Part shown: piece by piece, positions 9,871 through 20,260 of the stretch | Position numbering within the stretch: position 1 is the first letter of the stretch | Layout: each line of letters starts with the position of its first letter | Source of the DNA: Stictocephala bisonia | Taxonomy: Eukaryota > Arthropoda > Insecta > Hemiptera > Membracidae | NCBI GenBank assembly: GCA_035578905.1 | Contig: JAQJVL010002664.1 | Span: 23,259 to 87,258, forward strand | Direction: 5' to 3' | Length of the DNA stretch: 64,000 nt | Program-made: the position numbers and the translations under genes | The notes under the pieces: model-generated | Told to the model about the DNA's origin: nothing | Database searches by the model: none | What the model saw: the letters and a program-made list of their open reading frames with translations, nothing else

Positions 9871-10008
9871 TCATGTATACTGAGATTGAAGCAAGTTCTC
9901 TACATCATCCAGGCTGAGTTGATGGTATGCTTATACACGGCGACACTGACACCTTCCAAGTGTAAACTCCAAGTGTAAGAACATTACAATATATTCAAAA
10001 TTCAAAGA
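9871..10008 (-). pseudogene. LINE L2, C-terminal end left of the L1 insertion
   Basis: The minus strand reads NLPRFFEF next to the junction and, near 9930-9890, LDDVENLLQSQYT followed by a stop. The same family at 50.7 kb ends with SEDVEALIVTGYT. The fragment therefore looks like the C-terminus of L2, separated from the rest (from 12459) by LINE L1. The similarity is short and was judged by eye. Confidence 0.4.
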
Positions 10009-10011
10009 ACC

Positions 10012-11853
10012 GTGGTAAAAAATGAAATTTCTTTAGCTTATCGTAATTATACAATCAGCATTGAGAATGATATTAGTTCGGACAGTAGTAAATTTTGGAG
10101 CTTTGTTAAAAGTAAAAAGAATGTAAAAAATACAATGCTGGTTATGGAATACAATGGAGTAAAACACGATAGCGGAGTGGCGATTGCAGGTGCGTTTGCG
10201 GATTATTTTGGTTCCGTGTATGAGCGGTATGTGACGGAGCCGAGTGTGGAGTGCGCGGAGGAGGGTCCGTGTATGGCTGGTGTGTCGTGCCTTACTCTGC
10301 CCCGCCTAAGTACGCAGGATGTACAGGATGCTATTAAAAAATTAAAGTCAAAACGAACTACAGGTCCAGATTTACTTCCGCAGTATTTGTTTAAAGGATG
10401 TTCAGAACATTTGATTAACCCTCTAACATTTTTGTTTAATCTGAGCCTAAGAACAAATGTTTTTCCTGATAAATGGAAAACCACTAAAATAACTCCAATT
10501 TTTAAGAGTGGTCAAAAATCCCAAATTACTAATTATAGACCAGTAGCAGTGTTGTCAGTACCAGCGAAGATTTTTGAGATGGTCATTCATAAATATTTAT
10601 TCAGTCACTTTGAAAAGCATATTACTGTTAAGCAGCACGGATTCGTACCAGGAAGATCTGTCAATACTAATTTGCTTTACTTTACAAACTATGTTTCCTC
10701 GGGTCTTGATTCTGGGACTCGGACTGACGCTTTATTCCTCGACCTGGCGAAGGCATTCGATAGGGTCGATCATTCTATTTTATTGAAAAAATTACATTTC
10801 TACGGAGTTTCATCAAATCTTTTACATTTTTTTAAGTCTTACATAGTTAATAGGAAACAATTTGTTCGTTACAGTGGCTTTTCATCATCAACTTTTAACG
10901 TTCAATCAGGCGTACCTCAGGGCTCGAACCTGGGGCCTTGCCTGTTCACCATTTTAATTAATGATTTAATAGATTGCGTACGCTTCGCTGAAACATTGTT
11001 GTTCGCTGATGATTTGAAAATGTTTAAATACATTAAAAATCTTGATGATGCCGCCTGTTTACAGCGTGATATAGACAATGTATTCACTTGGAGTGTTTTA
11101 AATAAAATGACTTTCAATGTTTCAAAATGCCACTTAATGACATTTACAAGGGCACAAGATTTTTTCAAAAATGATTATTTTTTGAATGGTGTTTTAATAG
11201 CTAGAGTAAATAAAATAAAAGATTTAGGCGTATACTTAAATGATTCACTATCTTTTAATCCTCATATTGAATTATGCATAGCCTCAGCCAGTAAAATGAT
11301 GGGTTTCATTTTTAGACAAAGTGCAAGTTTCCAAAACACTTTAACCATCATTATGCTTTACAATGCTTTCGTTAGGTCGAGGTTGGAGAGTGGGGCTGTC
11401 ATATGGAATCCAATTCATTCAACATATCGAGAAGCGGTTGAAAGAATTCAAAAGCGATTTTTAAGATTTCTTTTTTACAAATGTTTTAATTTTTACACGT
11501 ACACGGTTCCATATGATGAGCTGTTGGTGTTGTTTGGGTTCCGGAGTCTTGACGCGAGGAGAACACTAATGGGCCTGGTGTTCCTGTATAGACTGTTGCG
11601 TGGCAGGGTGGACGATACCGCTAGCTTGGCGGGCCTCTCTTTCCGTGTACCTACATTTCATAGTCGCAATAAACTTCTGTTCTCAGTTCCCTACTGCCGC
11701 ACGACGGCACATGCTTCTTCCCCCCTTCACCGCCTCATGACATCTTACAATAATTTGCTCCTTTCCGATAATAGTAATGTAGATCTATTTTTTGACTCTT
11801 TTAAAATATTTAAAGCTAATTGCCTGTCTTGTTTAAGTCAACGCTCTACATAA
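10012..11853 (+). CDS. Reverse transcriptase of LINE L1 (613 codons)
   Basis: Single open frame from the EN-RT linker (YTISIENDISSDSSKFWSF) through the whole RT domain and thumb. Motifs in order: RTTGPDLLPQYLFKGC, TKITPIFKSGQKSQITNYRP, HGFVPGRSVNTNL, LDLAKAFDRVDHS, SGVPQGSNLGPCLFT, catalytic FADD at 11002-11013, IKDLGVYLND, and ESGAVIWNP with RIQKRFLRF in the thumb. The catalytic aspartates are present and there is no frameshift, so this is the best preserved RT in the window. The endonuclease is missing because of 5' truncation; the first codon (GTG at 10012) is simply where the frame opens, not a real start. Similar in motif sequence to the RT at 41.0-42.4 kb. Confidence 0.85.
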   Translation: MVKNEISLAYRNYTISIENDISSDSSKFWSFVKSKKNVKNTMLVMEYNGVKHDSGVAIAGAFADYFGSVYERYVTEPSVECAEEGPCMAGVSCLTLPRLSTQDVQDAIKKLKSKRTTGPDLLPQYLFKGCSEHLINPLTFLFNLSLRTNVFPDKWKTTKITPIFKSGQKSQITNYRPVAVLSVPAKIFEMVIHKYLFSHFEKHITVKQHGFVPGRSVNTNLLYFTNYVSSGLDSGTRTDALFLDLAKAFDRVDHSILLKKLHFYGVSSNLLHFFKSYIVNRKQFVRYSGFSSSTFNVQSGVPQGSNLGPCLFTILINDLIDCVRFAETLLFADDLKMFKYIKNLDDAACLQRDIDNVFTWSVLNKMTFNVSKCHLMTFTRAQDFFKNDYFLNGVLIARVNKIKDLGVYLNDSLSFNPHIELCIASASKMMGFIFRQSASFQNTLTIIMLYNAFVRSRLESGAVIWNPIHSTYREAVERIQKRFLRFLFYKCFNFYTYTVPYDELLVLFGFRSLDARRTLMGLVFLYRLLRGRVDDTASLAGLSFRVPTFHSRNKLLFSVPYCRTTAHASSPLHRLMTSYNNLLLSDNSNVDLFFDSFKIFKANCLSCLSQRST

Positions 11854-11888
11854 TTTTGTTTTGTTTATTACTCTTTTACGAATTCTAT

Positions 11889-12130
11889 ATTGTTAACTGT
11901 TCAAAATATATTTATTACTGTTATTATTTATTGTCGTTATGGTTGTCAATTGTTTAAAATATTTATTACTGTTATTATTTATTGTCGTTATGGTTGTCAA
12001 TTGTTTAAAATATTTATTACTGTTATTATTTATTGTCGTTATGGTTGTCAATTGTTTAAAATATTTATTACTGTTATTATTTATTGTTGTTATTGTTCTT
12101 AATTGTTTAAAATATTCATTACTGCTATTG
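11889..12130 (+). repeat. 51-bp tandem repeat in L1 3' region
   Basis: A unit starting GGTTGTCAATTGTTTAAAAT repeats at 11941, 11992 and 12043 with a period of exactly 51 bases, with a diverged unit before and a partial one after. Because 51 is divisible by 3, two frames stay open as 17-residue repeats (LFKIFITVIIYCRYGCQ). I see no sign these are translated. Confidence 0.85.
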
Positions 12131-12403
12131 TTGCTGAATGCTAGTCTATACTAATATTAGTTATTATTTTTATTTAATTGCATGTCATTATATTTTTTGC
12201 CTCCTCATCAAGCATGTATTGTTCCGTTCCATATAAATTTCAGTTATATTTGAATCTATAGTATTTCAGTTTGGTATTCTTATTTTTTGTTATTTTTATA
12301 ATGTGAAGTGATTTAGTGAATAAGTTATAAAACCCACAAACATAAATATATGTATTAATATGAACTGCTTCAGTGTAATTGGTTTTGACTGTATTGAAGC
12401 ATG

Positions 12404-12404
<1 letters not shown>

Positions 12405-12434
<30 letters not shown>

Positions 12435-12435
12435 A
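12405..12435 (+). repeat. (AAAT)n tail of LINE L1
   Basis: About eight AAAT/ATAA units. A simple-sequence 3' tail is typical for LINEs primed at the target site and marks the 3' end of L1. Confidence 0.85.
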
Positions 12436-12458
12436 GTCAACAATTTACTGTGGTAAAT

Positions 12459-13074
12459 TTTTATATAGATAATGCACAAGATAAAAAGGATTAGAGTGAT
12501 CCAATCTATTAATCAGTTGTGGAATTTGATAACCAAAGCCAATTCTATTTCTTGTTGCATAGTTATGTTGCAAACCCAAAAAATTATTATTCTTATTTAT
12601 AACGTACACAAGAAGATTTTTTACAAAGAGCTTCCTAATGTTTAAAACAGGAAATTCACTATTTAATAATCTGGTAGGATAACGTTGATTATTTTAGAAT
12701 GATTTTAATTATTCTCCTTTGCGTCTGGGCCAGGGGCTCCAGGACTGCCAACGAAGCTTCGTCCCAGACCAGTATACCATACTACAAGAGAGACTGTACA
12801 TAGGCATAAGACATTTCGGCACTGGTCCAAAGTCAGAACCTCACTTAGTTGGGTAAAAGCATACGTTAATTTCCCAATTCGTTGCTTGATATACTGAACG
12901 TGTGGAACCCAGCTGAACTTGTGGTCTATAACAACACCTAAATACTTATAGTGGTCCACACGCTCAATAATGCCACAACTGCAGGCAGCAGACCTCGGAT
13001 CACTACAAGAATGAAATTGTAGCGTTCTCAAACCTGGGCCTAGATCATTTCGTAAATAAATTGGGAGGCATTCT

Positions 13075-13116
<42 letters not shown>

Positions 13117-14230
13117 TTGACAGTAAGAATGTTTTTGTCTAACCACCTTTTAATTTTTGTCAAATCTTATGACACCTCCTCCCATGTACCACCTAACAAC
13201 ACTACGTACCACGTAACAAGAGCAGTGTCATCAGCAAACAAATATAACAAATTTTTAATATTTACTTTTGAAAGATTATTAATATAAATGAGGAAAATGA
13301 TTGGTCCAAGAGTGCTACTCTGGATTGCTCCAAATTCAATTGAAGATGGGTGACCATATATGCCTTCAATGTGAACTCTTTGTTCCCTCCTATTGAAATA
13401 ACTTCTAAACAAATTTAAGCTGTTATTTTGTATCCCAACGTACTTTAATTTTTTAAGTAATTTTTCTCTGTCCAAAGTATCAAATGCCTTAGCAAGATCT
13501 AAAAATGTTATTAATATTTTATTTGAACTTTCTTTTCCAAAATTTGAAATAGTTAACTTAGAAATATCAAACAGTGCATCTGAGGTATTTTTGTGCCAAC
13601 TACACATTTGATATTATTTCATTGTGATTTAGATAATTTGTTAGTTGATGATTAACACATTTCTCAATTACTTTAGAAACAGTTGTTAGAAGGGATATCG
13701 GTCTGAAATTCCTCATTACAGATTTTGATCCTGATTTGAAAATAGGAACAACTTTGGCAATTGTTAATGCATTTGGGAACTTGTCAGATCTAATAGTTGA
13801 ATTGACAATGTGCAATAAAGGTTCAATCATCACTTCAATATCGTCTTTAATAACATTAGTTGGATCCCAACCAGGTGCCGAACGACGTTTTAAATTTAGT
13901 ATAGTCTCAAATAGTTCTTGTCGAGTAACAGTTTTCATTACAAAAACAGAGTGCATGGCATGAGTGACATCTTCATCGACTACAGGCCCATTTTGGGTGA
14001 CTACTCCAACCAGCTGTCTTCTCACAGAGGAGAAATAATCGTTAAACATATTGTAGATTTCTTTAATCTTAACTGGAGAGGCAGTGTCCCTGTGCTCACA
14101 ATAAGCCTCCACAGGGAACCCCTCCCTTTTCACAGGCCTACCAGCCGGTTCGTTAACTACCTGCCAAAATGTTCTCGAGTTTCCTGAAGCGAGATTAATT
14201 TTATTCCTAAAATAGCTAAATGTGGTGATG
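12459..14230 (-). pseudogene. LINE L2 reverse transcriptase, frame-broken
   Basis: Minus strand, 5'-truncated at about 14230 (first residues YFRNKINLASGNSRTFWQVV). RT landmarks: RSAPGWDPTNVI, AKVVPIFKSGSKSVMRNFRP, a shift near 13605, FLDLAKAFDTLDREKLL, GAIQSSTLGPIIFLIYINN, LFADDTAL near 13220, then a short duplication that shifts the frame, WLDKNILTVNV, a 38-base homopolymer, TECLPIYLRND, VDHYKYLGVVIDHKFSWVP, then YGILVWDE and QRRIIKIIL (12780-12700), LNSEFPVLNIRKLFVKN and ATRNRIGFGYQIP (to 12459). It is the same family as the LINE at 47.4-51.2 kb, which shares the unusual IQ.STLGP in place of PQGS.LGP. The remaining C-terminus lies left of L1. Confidence 0.8.
13076..13113. repeat. T38 homopolymer inside L2 RT
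   Basis: Thirty-eight consecutive T on the plus strand, read as poly-lysine in the L2 frame. It sits where relatives have a short NKT/SKT codon run, so slippage of a short A run is the simplest origin. Length may also be affected by assembly error. Confidence 0.85.
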
Positions 14231-14238
14231 ATTTTACA

Positions 14239-14670
14239 GTGCAAAAGCCCAAAAATAATCGAAATCATATTGTGAAAAACAACGTTTACAGAACATTCGG
14301 GCAGACGATCGGTACTGCAAAATCTAATGCTGCCGGTTCGATTGGAGCAATTCATAAATATTCCTTCATTTTTGCTACTAGGTTTGAACCGACTACTAAG
14401 AAAGAATGTGTGGAAGATTATGTAACAAATCTATGTAGTGGGAAGACTGTTACTTGTGAAGAACTTGAAACCAAGTATCCGACTTACAAGTCTTTTAAGG
14501 TAGGGTATCCTCAAAAGTTTTCTAGTGTTGTAATGAATGGCGATAATTGGCCTGAGGGCATACTTATAAACAAATATTTCACGACTAAAAAAGAGCGATT
14601 TAATGTTGCTAGTCCTAGGCCTGCACTAGGAAGTCAAGACGGAAAAAATTTGTCTAACCAAAAAAACTAG
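14239..14670 (+). CDS. ORF1-like C-terminal fragment of LINE L3
   Basis: 143-codon frame. From about residue 50, FEPTTKKECVEDYVTNLC, then CEELETKYPTYKSFKVG, FSSVVMNGDNWPEGILINKY and a basic C-terminus. This alternation (a V..L segment, ..TKY..Y.SFKV, ..WP.G......F) is what I know from insect LINE ORF1 proteins and other retroelement-encoded nucleic-acid-binding proteins. The N-terminus is missing and the first 40 residues may be flanking DNA. It ends 65 bases before ORF2 opens. Confidence 0.5.
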   Translation: MQKPKNNRNHIVKNNVYRTFGQTIGTAKSNAAGSIGAIHKYSFIFATRFEPTTKKECVEDYVTNLCSGKTVTCEELETKYPTYKSFKVGYPQKFSSVVMNGDNWPEGILINKYFTTKKERFNVASPRPALGSQDGKNLSNQKN

Positions 14671-14735
14671 ATGAGTATACAGGCTCTGTTTATTATAGGG
14701 AAATGGAGTCTAAATCTTAAGTTAACCTAAAGCTA

Positions 14736-17594
14736 ATGTTCCTTAATATAAGATCTGTTTTTAATAAGATAGAACTTTTGGAGGCCTTGTTGTTTGAAGA
14801 AACCCCCCAAATATTGTGTTTGGCAGAAACGTGGTTAGATTACAATAAAAATAAACACATTAAAGTAAATAATTATGTTAAAGTTACAGAGTATTTTAGA
14901 GAAAATAAAATAGGGGGAGGAGTTGCTATTTTTCAAAGGATGAAGGATGGTATAAAAGTAAGCCCTGTCAATAAGATACAGTTAATGTCTGTTGAGGGTG
15001 TAATGGAAAGCTGTTGTGCCATAGTAACTTGTAAAAAAACAGACTTTTTGTTACTTAACATATATAGGCCACCTGACAAGGTCAAGAATAATTATTTAAA
15101 ATTTATTGAATTATTTGATGAAACATTAAGTATTGTAAAGAATAGTTACGATTTGCCAGTAGTACTATGTGGTGATCTGAATGTGGATAATTTTACTGAA
15201 AATTGGGAAAGGGAATATCTTTACGATGTTTTAGATTCGTATAACCTACAAGTAACCGACAAAGTTTACACAAGGATAACTGATAGTTCCAGCACTCAGT
15301 TAGATTACTTTATTACAGACCTTGAGTCAACTTGTTACAAATCTAGTATCTTGCCACCATTACTGTCTGACCATTGTATTTTGAACTTAGAAATCTTCAT
15401 AGATTTGAAGAGTAAAATTAAGCATAGGATTGAGAAGAGAAACATGAGTAAAACAAACTTGGCATTGTTTGAGAATTTAATGTCAAAACAGGTTTGGCCT
15501 ACTGATGTAGCAGATAAGAATGTTGATGTTCTGTTTAATGAGTTTTATGATACGTTTTTATATGTTTTTGAAATCTGCTTTCCCAAGACAATTTTTAGTG
15601 TTAAGGACGAGTCACAAGTTAAATGGATTACAAATGAGGTAATTAAATCTCAAGATGATTTAAAGGAACTTTACTGGCAAACAAGAAACTTATCAAATCA
15701 ACCAAACACTGTTAAATTAGATTATAGTACAGCTAAGAAGCAACATGCTACTCTAGTTGAAAATACCAAGAAACTGTTTTACAAGTCCAAAATTGAAAAC
15801 TCTAATAACATAACCAAAGAATCGTGGAAAATTGTAAAATGTTTAACGAGTGACGAAAAATGATGCAAATATTAGTAATATAAGTATCAAATCAAATGAC
15901 GAGCTCGTCTCCAACCCTAGTCATGTAGCTAATAATTTTAATAAATATTTTGTAGAAGAAATTTTGAAACTAACTGTTGACAATGAAGATGACCTGGATG
16001 AGGCTGACTCGTGTGGTTCTGTGGGGGAATTTTTCTTGTGGCCTGCCACGGTGCAGGAGGTGCATTGTGTTATCGACAAGGTGAGCTCTAAAGCTAGTGC
16101 AGGAATAGATGATGTTCCTTGTAGTTTATTGAAACACTGCAAAGAAGTTATAGCTAAGCCACTTACAGTAATTATAAATAAATCTTTTAAAACAGGTCTC
16201 TTTCCTGGTAGGATTAAAACGTCAAAAGTTGTGCCGATTCCAAAGAACAATGAAAGGGACCAGGTAAAAAACTACAGGCCTGTGGCTGTGCAAAGTGTTT
16301 TTTCAAAAATCTTTGAAATGATTTTCTTGAAACGACTTAATCTTTTTATAAAAATAAACAAATTTTATCTAGCCAGCAATATGGATTTAGGAAACATTTC
16401 TCTACTATAGATGCCATATTTGAACTTTTAATAACATTGCACGACAGTGTGGATACGTTAAGTGAATCCTTATGTATTTTTTACGACATGACAAAGGCTT
16501 TTGACCTCATTTCACATAAGAAGCTGTTCAGGAAATTAAATGCTTTGGGAATCGATGGAAAATCATTGAAATGGATAAACTCCTATTTGTTAGATCGCTT
16601 TCAGGTGGTTAATATTCGCTACACAGGATCTGATGGTCTCACAAGACATTATCGTTCAACTATTTCTCCTGCTCTAAACACCGGAGTACCACAAGGCTCA
16701 AACCTGGGACCCGTTTTATTTTTGCTGTACGTGAATGACCTGCCAAGATCGATAGCAGAGGGGAAAGTGTGGTTGTTTGCCAATGATGTGAGCCATCTTA
16801 TTCATGGTGACTCCGAGTCGCTAAGAGATAGGGGACAGGGAGGATTGATGGAGATGCAGGAATGGTGTAAAGAGAATAAGCTTTTGCTAAACAAGGGTAA
16901 GACAAATGCATTAACATTTTACAATCAGAAGAAACCTGACTGTTCACCACTACTTAGACTGGATGGAACCAGCATTGCAGTGAAGGATTCAGTAAAATAC
17001 CTTGGAATTTCTATAAGTAGTAATTTAAGATGGCAGCAACATATAGAGATAGTATGTTCAAGGCTCACCGCTGTGTGCTATATGGTTCGCAGGCTTGTAT
17101 GTGTGATAGAGCGTGAAGTGTTGATGAAGGTTTACCGTGGTTGTTTTCATAGCATTTTGAAGTATGGCATTGTAATTTGGGGAGGAAGTCCACATGCTGA
17201 ACGTGTGTTTTTACTGCAGAAACGCATTGTGAGGATGATTTGCAAAGCACCTTATTTGGCACACTGTTCACCATTGTTTTTACAGCTGAATATACTTACC
17301 CTACCAGCGCTTTTTGTATTGGAATCAGCAGTCATGGTGAAAAGGAAGCCAGATATTTTTATTAGAAATGAAGAAGTTCATCAGTACCAAACAAGGCAGA
17401 GAGACCACATCCATGTACCTCAAGTGTCATCATCCTTGGCACAAAATGGACCAAAATACAGCTGTGTGAAAATCTACAATAATGTCCCAGGCAACATAAG
17501 GGCGATTGAAGATGAAGATAAATTCAAGATGACTTTGAGAGACTACTTGTTGAAGAGGCCATTGTACACAATTGAAGAGTACTTTAATAAATGA
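14736..17594 (+). pseudogene. ORF2 of LINE L3: endonuclease-RT, two frameshifts, catalytic Asp lost
   Basis: Endonuclease part (14736-15400): LNIRSVFNK, CLAETWLDYNK, LLNIYRPPDK, VVLCGDLNVDNF, QLDYFITD and LLSDHCILNLE, i.e. all apurinic-endonuclease landmarks, then the linker. Frameshift at 15845-15860. RT part: SSKASAGIDDVPCSLL, SKVVPIPKNNERDQVKNYRP, second frameshift near 16375 at what should be QYGFRKHFST, YDMTKAFDLISHKKLF, GVPQGSNLGPVLFLLY, and VWLFANDVS. The normal FADD is FAND here (AAT at 16782-16784), so the first catalytic aspartate of that motif is lost. Thumb: VKYLGISISSNLRWQQH, YGIVIWGGS and QKRIVRMICK; it ends PLYTIEEYFNK. Confidence 0.85.
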
Positions 17595-17670
17595 GGCCAA
17601 AACTAGACGACCACGGTGCAACTGCACTTCTAGTGGGAGATCATCAAGTATCAAGTAAGTAAGTAAGTAG

Positions 17671-18779
17671 CTTTCTCTAGTAAAGAATGTAGATTCTTTT
17701 CTGTATTTCCCTTCTGTATACAAGTAAAAATCCAAGATAGCTCAAGTTTTAATATTTTGTCTAGTTTAGTGTGTATATATATATACATACTAAACTAGAG
17801 TATTATAAGTGTGAAATAGGGTATAAGGTGTTCATGTATTCAATAACTAGTGTGGCAGAGCTGCAAAAAGAAAAATAATTAATAACCATTGAGTTTAGTC
17901 CTTAGCTGACACTAATAAAGAGTATTTTACTGTGCTGACTCTTATCTTACAGTAATTGTTCATACTACTCACATTCTTCATGCATAATTAAGAAGTGCAT
18001 TAAAGTATAGTCTTGTATAAAAAATAATTCATATCCAAAACACATGTGCTGTTATAATTATACAGCATGAGTATATACAATAATACTAATAAGTTATTTA
18101 CAATGAACAAATCAACCAATTAAAGTCTCTGTTACAAAGGTCTCATAGATAATATAATCTTTACCTCTTATAAAATATAATTTTGAATTGAAGTAATTAT
18201 CAATTTATTTTATATATAATTATTATATATTTAAGCTTGATGGGTTTAAAAGGTCTATTTATATTTGTTTATATTTATATATACATATATTTCTTAATAC
18301 TATTGAAGACATGAGGATCATGATGCATGGACTTCGATTGAAACAAAAATATTTTAATTTATTTCCACTTGTAAACTAGGATTAGTAGAAGCTTTTATTA
18401 ATATGTTGCAATGTAATTGGATTCATATCTGTATTGTAACATGTAAAATTTCAATAAATAAAATAAATAATAGTTAATCTGACATAAATATCCAATTATT
18501 AATATTCTTACAATTACTTTAAACATATACAAACAAACTACAGTATTGAAATAAACCATACAATATCTTTATATCACATCTAATATTTTACACTAAGTTA
18601 GTGAATCTTCTAAACATAATGATTCTTCAAAAGTGATTCTGTAATTTTCTTAAGTCATCAATATTTCTTAATTCATCAATATTGAATTAAAAAGTTCCAC
18701 CCCTACATTACACAGCAAACTGCACTATAGAATCTACTAAAGCAAAATATAACGCTTAAGTACATTATGTATGACCATA
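17671..18779. other. AT-rich DNA with a 40-bp palindrome
   Basis: 17760-17799 is a near-perfect palindrome (TCTAGTTTAGTGTGTATATA against its inverted copy, one mismatch). At about 18420-18480 the sequence ATTTCAATAAATAAAATAAA looks like a LINE or mRNA 3' end on the plus strand. No open frame worth reporting. Confidence 0.5.
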
Positions 18780-19882
18780 CAGAACATTTAAATGACCTAT
18801 CCACTGTGTGACCTCATATAATTAAGAACTATTAATCTGGACTTCTTAAGAGTTGCAAACACACTGAGTACATTTAAATGGCTTCTTTCCTGTATGTGCC
18901 CTCATATATAAACTCACTGAGAACATTTAAATTGCTTCTCTCCTGTATATGTCCTCATATATAAACTCGTTAAGAACATTTAAATAGCTTCTCTCCTGTA
19001 TGTGTCCTCATATATAAACTCGCTGAGAGTATTTAAATGGCTTATCTCCAGTACGTGTCCTCATACATATAAACTCACTGAGAACATTTAAATTGCTTAT
19101 CTCCTGTATGTGTCCTCATATATAAACTCACTGAGAACATTTAAATGGCTTATCTCCAGTATGTGTCCTCATATATATAAACTCATTGAGAACATTTAAA
19201 TTGCTTCTCTCCTGTATGTGTCCTCATATATAAACTTACTGAGAGTATTTAAATGGCTTATCTCCAGTATGTGTCCTCATATATAAACTCACTGAGAACA
19301 TTTAAATTGCTTATCTCCTGTATGTGACCTCATATATAAACTCACTGAGAACATTTAAATTGCTTATCTCCTGTATGTGTCCTAATATATAATATCACTG
19401 AGAACATTTAAATTGCTTCTCTCCTGTATGTGTTCTCATACATAAACTCACTGAGAACATTTAAATGGCTTCCATCCTGTATGTGTTCTCATATATAAAC
19501 TCACTATGTACATTTAAATGGCTTCTCTCCTGTATGTGTCCTCATATAAACTCACTGAATACATTTAAATTGCTTCTCTCCTGTATGTGTCCTCATATAT
19601 AAACTCACTGTGTACATTTAAACGGCTTCTCTCCTGTATGTACCCTCATATATAAACTCACTGTGTACATTTAAATGGCTTCTCTCCTGTATGTGTCCTC
19701 ATATATAAACTCACTGTGTACATTTAAATGGCTTCTCTCCTGTATGTGAAAGTATAAACTCACTGAGAACATTTATATTACTTCTCTCCAGTGTGTGTCC
19801 ACATATGTATTATCAAAGTGGACTTTTGTGAAGTTGTTTAAATAATAAATACATTTAAATTGCTTCTCTTCTGTATGTGTCC
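18780..19882 (-). repeat. 53-bp satellite of helix-less zinc fingers
   Basis: About 18 tandem units, mostly 53 bp, running CTCACTGAGAACATTTAAAT then TGCTTCTCTCCTGTATGTGT and CCTCATATATAAA. Reverse-complemented, each unit gives YMRTHTGEKQFKCSQ and a stop, i.e. the linker and CxxC half of a C2H2 finger. A normal finger here is 84 bp; about 31 bp encoding the loop and recognition helix up to the first His is missing. As 31 is not a multiple of 3, each unit shifts frame. Two units (about 18830 and 19790-19850) still hold the helix part. This is the finger array of the pseudogene that begins at 20260. Confidence 0.85.
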
Positions 19883-20260
19883 TCATATATAAACGCACTG
19901 AGTATAATTATATAGTTTCCCTGCAGTGTGTGTTCTCAAATGTACAGCCAAACAGGACTTCTTTGAAGTTCCATAAGCACACTGACTACATTTAAATGGA
20001 TTCTTTCCAGTGTGTTGTCTCATATGTTTTACCAAAGTCGACTTTTGTGAAGATGTATAAAGACAATGCGTACATTTAAATGGCTTCCTTACAGTTTGTG
20101 TTCTCATATGTACTACTACGCTGCTCTTCTGTGAGGTTTTATTACCAAACTGAGTAAATGTATATTGCTTCTTTCCGGTATGCTCTGTCATATTGTACAT
20201 AGTGGTATTTGTTCCTTTTGAGTTGTCTGATGTTAGGCCAATATTCTCCAGACTTATTAC
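19883..20260 (-). pseudogene. C2H2 zinc-finger paralogue, 5' end of terminal exon
   Basis: Shares with the gene at 6080-7621 the acceptor context TTTGTTTAAG/GTAATAAG and the leader SLENIGLTSDNSKGTNTTMY. The first finger has lost its cysteine pair (FTQF instead of CTQC). Two fingers are intact (FKCTHCLYTSSQKSTLVKH and FKCSQCAYGTSKKSCLAVH), the fourth is broken (YNYTQCVYI then stop). Downstream the fingers continue only as the collapsed satellite. Non-functional as a 17-finger protein; a two-finger product is conceivable but unsupported. Confidence 0.75.

Larger units (their letters stand above)
10009..12447 (+). mobile_element. LINE L1 (Jockey/CR1-like), 5'-truncated
   Basis: A plus-strand LINE copy truncated just upstream of the RT linker. 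It contains one complete RT frame, a 51-bp tandem repeat, and a 3' tail of AAAT repeats (12405-12435). Candidate target duplication: ACCGTGGTAAA at 10009-10019 and ACTGTGGTAAA at 12448-12458 (one mismatch). The flanks on both sides belong to the minus-strand LINE L2, so L1 inserted into L2. The clade is inferred from RT motifs and general layout, not from a tree. Confidence 0.75.
14232..17670 (+). mobile_element. LINE L3 with ORF1 end, endonuclease and RT
   Basis: A plus-strand LINE of about 3.4 kb, head-to-head with L2 at about 14230. It carries the C-terminal part of an ORF1-like protein (14239-14670), then ORF2 with an apurinic-type endonuclease and an RT (14736-17594), and ends in an AAGT repeat tail (17651-17670). 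The 5' end is truncated. Confidence 0.8.

Noticed and set aside
11890..12154. Two overlapping frames with hydrophobic 17-residue repeats (possible membrane peptide)
   Set aside because: Explained by the 51-bp tandem repeat in the LINE 3' region; no start context or homologue.
12240..12479. 79-codon minus-strand frame
   Set aside because: Low-complexity frame across the AAAT tail of a LINE.
18840..19880. Regular repeats that might look like a CRISPR array
   Set aside because: The units are contiguous 53-bp tandem repeats without unique spacers and translate as zinc-finger linkers; the context is eukaryotic.
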